Position numbers and translations under genes: made by a program
Source: Erythroxylum novogranatense
Lineage: Eukaryota > Streptophyta > Magnoliopsida > Malpighiales > Erythroxylaceae
DNA length: 64,000 bases
NCBI GenBank assembly: GCA_029891385.1
Contig: CM057224.1
Span: 7,254,001-7,318,000 of the forward strand
Direction of reading: 5' to 3'
Shown: positions 61,562 through 64,000 of the stretch, in pieces
How positions within the stretch are numbered: position 1 is the stretch's first letter
Layout of the letters: every line of letters begins with the position of its first letter
Notes under the pieces: generated by a model
Database searches by the model: none
What the model was told of the DNA's origin: nothing
The model's input: the letters and a program-made list of their open reading frames with translations, nothing else

Positions 61562-62147
61562 TGAAGGAAATAAATTGTCAATAATTTCGCAGATTTCCTA
61601 AGACAAATTTTCCAGCACAAATAATTTAGCAATCGCAAGAGTGAAACACCAAATAACACGCCGACGTTTGGTAACGCAGTTCAGCAAACTTGCCTACGTC
61701 TGCGGGGCCCTCACCCAGATTAATTTCTTTCACCATAGTTTCCAAAAGTTACAAGGATTGATCAATTTCGTAATACCCAATCTATGTAACTAACCCAAAA
61801 GCTAACTACCCGTGAAAGATCTTCACGCCCAATAACACGACCAACACGTGTTAACCTCGCCGAGGATTTTTCAAGCTATTTCTACCAAAGACAAAGAACA
61901 AATAAAATCACGAACTCAACAATCTTGATTCAACTCATCACTTCACGCACTAATAGCGGTATCACGCACCCAAGAAACAACTTCAACAACATCAGCAGTC
62001 CAGAAACTCAGCCGCCAATCTCCACACAAGACACTGTCTGTTGTTCACACACTGATGGCTGTATAATACTGCACACAAAAATTACCTCACCAACTAACAA
62101 CTCCAACAACAGAACAAAGTCAGTAAAGAAAAACACAGCACAAAAAC
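61562..62147 (-). repeat. Sirevirus-like 5-prime LTR, interrupted
   Basis: It matches the first 60% of the left LTR. At 62148 the sequence switches from cacaaaaac to the TGTAGCGCC start of a family B LTR. In the left LTR cacaaaaac is followed by ccacaaaacc. The expected target duplication is AAAAC (62143-62147); its partner lies beyond the window. Confidence 0.9.
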
Positions 62148-64000
62148 TGTAGCGCCCCCTTACCGTAGAGCATATACCGATACGCCCGTAGGTCGTACCG
62201 ATACATACCTTACGATGAGGGTGCACTACCAAACAATCGCTTCTATTAAAACCTCATGGCATCAATATAATCAAAGTAGTAAGATCACAATCACTAAATT
62301 TCAAAACCAAAGAGTACTTCTCATTGCATTCATAAATCCTAAATACAATATCTGGTCATAATTTACAACTACATAAGTCTAAAATAAACAGTAAGTTCCT
62401 ATCTAGGTCATCCCCAAAATATCCCAAAGGATCCCCAGCTGACCGACCTATGGGCCATGCTCCTCTTGCCAAGACACACAAGCAGAAAAGTCTCAAAATC
62501 CGAGCTAGAGTCACACTACCGTGTCCGAAAAATAGTCGCAATTTGGGTGAGTTTGCGAAACTCAATGAGTAACCATCATCGATAGTTTACCCAATTCATG
62601 CATTACGCACAATTGCATACAAAGCAACACATATCATAACTCAGAAATTCACAACATCAAAATCACACATTGGCAGTTAGTCCATAGCACATTCATAGCA
62701 TGAACACGCATCGTATGCACAATGATTTCCGATTCATTATTAGTGTTGGATTGGGCGCCGAGTTATCCCATTTCGGGCACATCACACAGAATCACGTTTT
62801 CGGGGGTAGGAGAGCCCTCTGGGTATACACTACAGTCCACGCGCACTAGGGATAGGAGAGCCCTCTAGGTATTCACTAATCCCTTTTCACTTATCACAAT
62901 TGATGAGCTTGTAGCTCCACTCAGATCGAATGTGCTCCACCACAACTATCGCCATCGATTTCTAATCATGCCAAAGATGCTTTCACAATTTATACCGATA
63001 TATCTCATGCAAATCATTTAATCAGAATCACAAATAATTCACATACAAGGCACATAGCACATTAGAGATTGAGAAACCAACTAGGTTACTCACCTCAGAA
63101 CTTCCAAGCTACTGCCGGGAAGTCTCGCCTATGTCAGACGATCGGCGATCCGCTTGAGCCGCTATATCAATCAAAATATACATAACGTTATTACTGGTAC
63201 CAATTCCGATGCTTAATTATGCATATGAATCAAATCATGTACATACTATGCAAATTATGACATTTCCGACCTAATTTCGAATTTCTCGATCTCAATCCTT
63301 AATTCCCGAACTAAATTTCTAATTTCCAAATTCAAAATCTCCAAATTGAATTTAATCCATAGCCAATAGATCCTCAATTGCCTAAACCCCAAATATTAAA
63401 ACCCTAATTTCATTATCGGCGAAATAACTTTCTCTCTGCATGCGAATCGGGCATCCCATGTCGCGACGACGACGACGCGTTCGTCATGACGATGCTTGTC
63501 CTTCTCGCCGCTAGCGCTTCGCCCACGTCGCGGCGTCTGAAGCAATTACATTCGTCATGGCGTGTTCTTCATGACGTCGCAATGAGCAATTGCAGACACA
63601 CCCGTAAAACCCAGTTTTGACGATTTCAGCCCAAATCCAGATTTTCTTCTCACAAACCACTCCTAAATAAATCCATACATATCATACAACAAGTCTTTAG
63701 TTTCTATTTCATCAAACAATCAAATTCCCTAAAATTCAACCCTAAAACCACCGAAAACCAACTTTCGGAAATCTTAAACTCAAATCCTTAGATTTTCATG
63801 TTTAATCCTCTAATAAACTCTATAAATCAACCAATCAAACTATATAAAACAAGTTAGAAGTAACTTACTTGATGAAGAACCTCAAATCTCCAAGAGAAAT
63901 TGGTTAAGAAGAGGAAGAAGAGAACGAAGAAGAAGAAGAAGCAAATGTCGTGGGAGAAGAACTTCAAAGGTAGGGCATATATATATATATATAAAGACAA
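62148..64000 (-). repeat. Family B chromovirus LTR, cut by window end
   Basis: It starts TGTAGCGCCCCCTTACCG and follows the same phrase order as 42953-45701: the gggtgcacta start, the conserved box (62520-62575), ggagagccctct modules (62800-62875), a CpG-rich segment (63440-63590) and the tacttgatgaag phrase near 63868. An (AT)n run lies at 63977-63992. Whether it is a solo LTR or part of a full element cannot be seen here. Confidence 0.9.

Larger units (their letters stand above)
58121..62147 (-). mobile_element. Gag-only Sirevirus-like Copia element (non-autonomous)
   Basis: Two LTRs start TGAAGGAAATAAATTGTC on the plus strand (58121 and 61562). The left one is complete (979 bp, ends TTCTAACA). 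The right one is cut after 586 bp by a family B gypsy LTR. An initiator-Met primer site lies next to the right LTR, so the element is on the minus strand. The 2.46-kb interior holds gag and a region with four AGGGGGAG tracts, but no protease, integrase, RT or RNase H was recognised. Multiple polypurine tracts and a long coiled-coil gag tail are Sirevirus features. The structure fits the class called TR-GAG. Confidence 0.85.

Noticed and set aside
61925..62232. ORFs in the Sirevirus-like LTR and the following gypsy LTR
   Set aside because: They lie in LTR sequence and cross the insertion boundary at 62148, so they cannot be ancestral genes.
63976..63994. (AT)n run near the window end
   Set aside because: A simple microsatellite; no promoter context could be established at the window edge.

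Overview
This is a plant nuclear genome window, probably from a dicot. It is AT-rich and about 85-90% of it is transposable-element sequence. The evidence is a set of plant-type chromovirus (Ty3/gypsy) elements with initiator-Met primer sites, Copia elements, LINE remnants, hAT and MITE elements, and two intron-containing plant genes. No organellar, bacterial or RNA genes were recognised.

Layout. 1-2551 is a minus-strand chromovirus LTR cut by the window edge. 2552-7390 is AT-rich and holds a decayed L1-type LINE. 7391-26641 holds two copies of an old repeat (family D). The first copy is split at 8168 by a family A LTR, and that LTR is split by a complete chromovirus (gypsy C, 11079-22176, TSD CGCAT). 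The second family D copy is split at 26641 by a minus-strand Tork/Tnt1-like Copia element (26642-49875). That Copia is broken by two chromoviruses: gypsy E (29691-42449, TSD GTTTA, plus strand) and a truncated gypsy B (42953-49317, minus strand). The 5-prime LTR of gypsy E carries a solo LTR (30895-33953, TSD AAGAT). Its sister LTR at about 40250 still shows the empty site, so the nesting at 29691-42449 is read directly from the sequence.

The gene island is 50.3-57 kb. A trichome-birefringence-like (TBL) polysaccharide O-acetyltransferase gene (52531-51134, minus, two exons) and an LSM12-like gene (54297-56029, plus, five exons) are transcribed divergently. They share a spacer of about 1.8 kb that contains two copies of one MITE family. 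The first LSM12 intron fits an AT-AC, U12-type (minor spliceosome) intron and no usable GT-AG alternative restores the frame. A non-autonomous hAT element (56914-57902, 8-bp TSD ATGGTGTC) lies downstream.

58121-62147 is a Sirevirus-like Copia derivative that keeps gag, four AGGGGGAG-type polypurine tracts and its LTRs but has no recognisable pol. Its right LTR is interrupted at 62148 by a second family B chromovirus LTR that runs off the window.

Every pol gene seen carries stops or frameshifts, so no element here looks autonomous. The features most worth follow-up are the AT-AC intron in LSM12, the TGACGTCA arrays inside the gypsy C LTRs, a 3-prime-splice-site-like box kept across several LTR families, and the gag-only Sirevirus.
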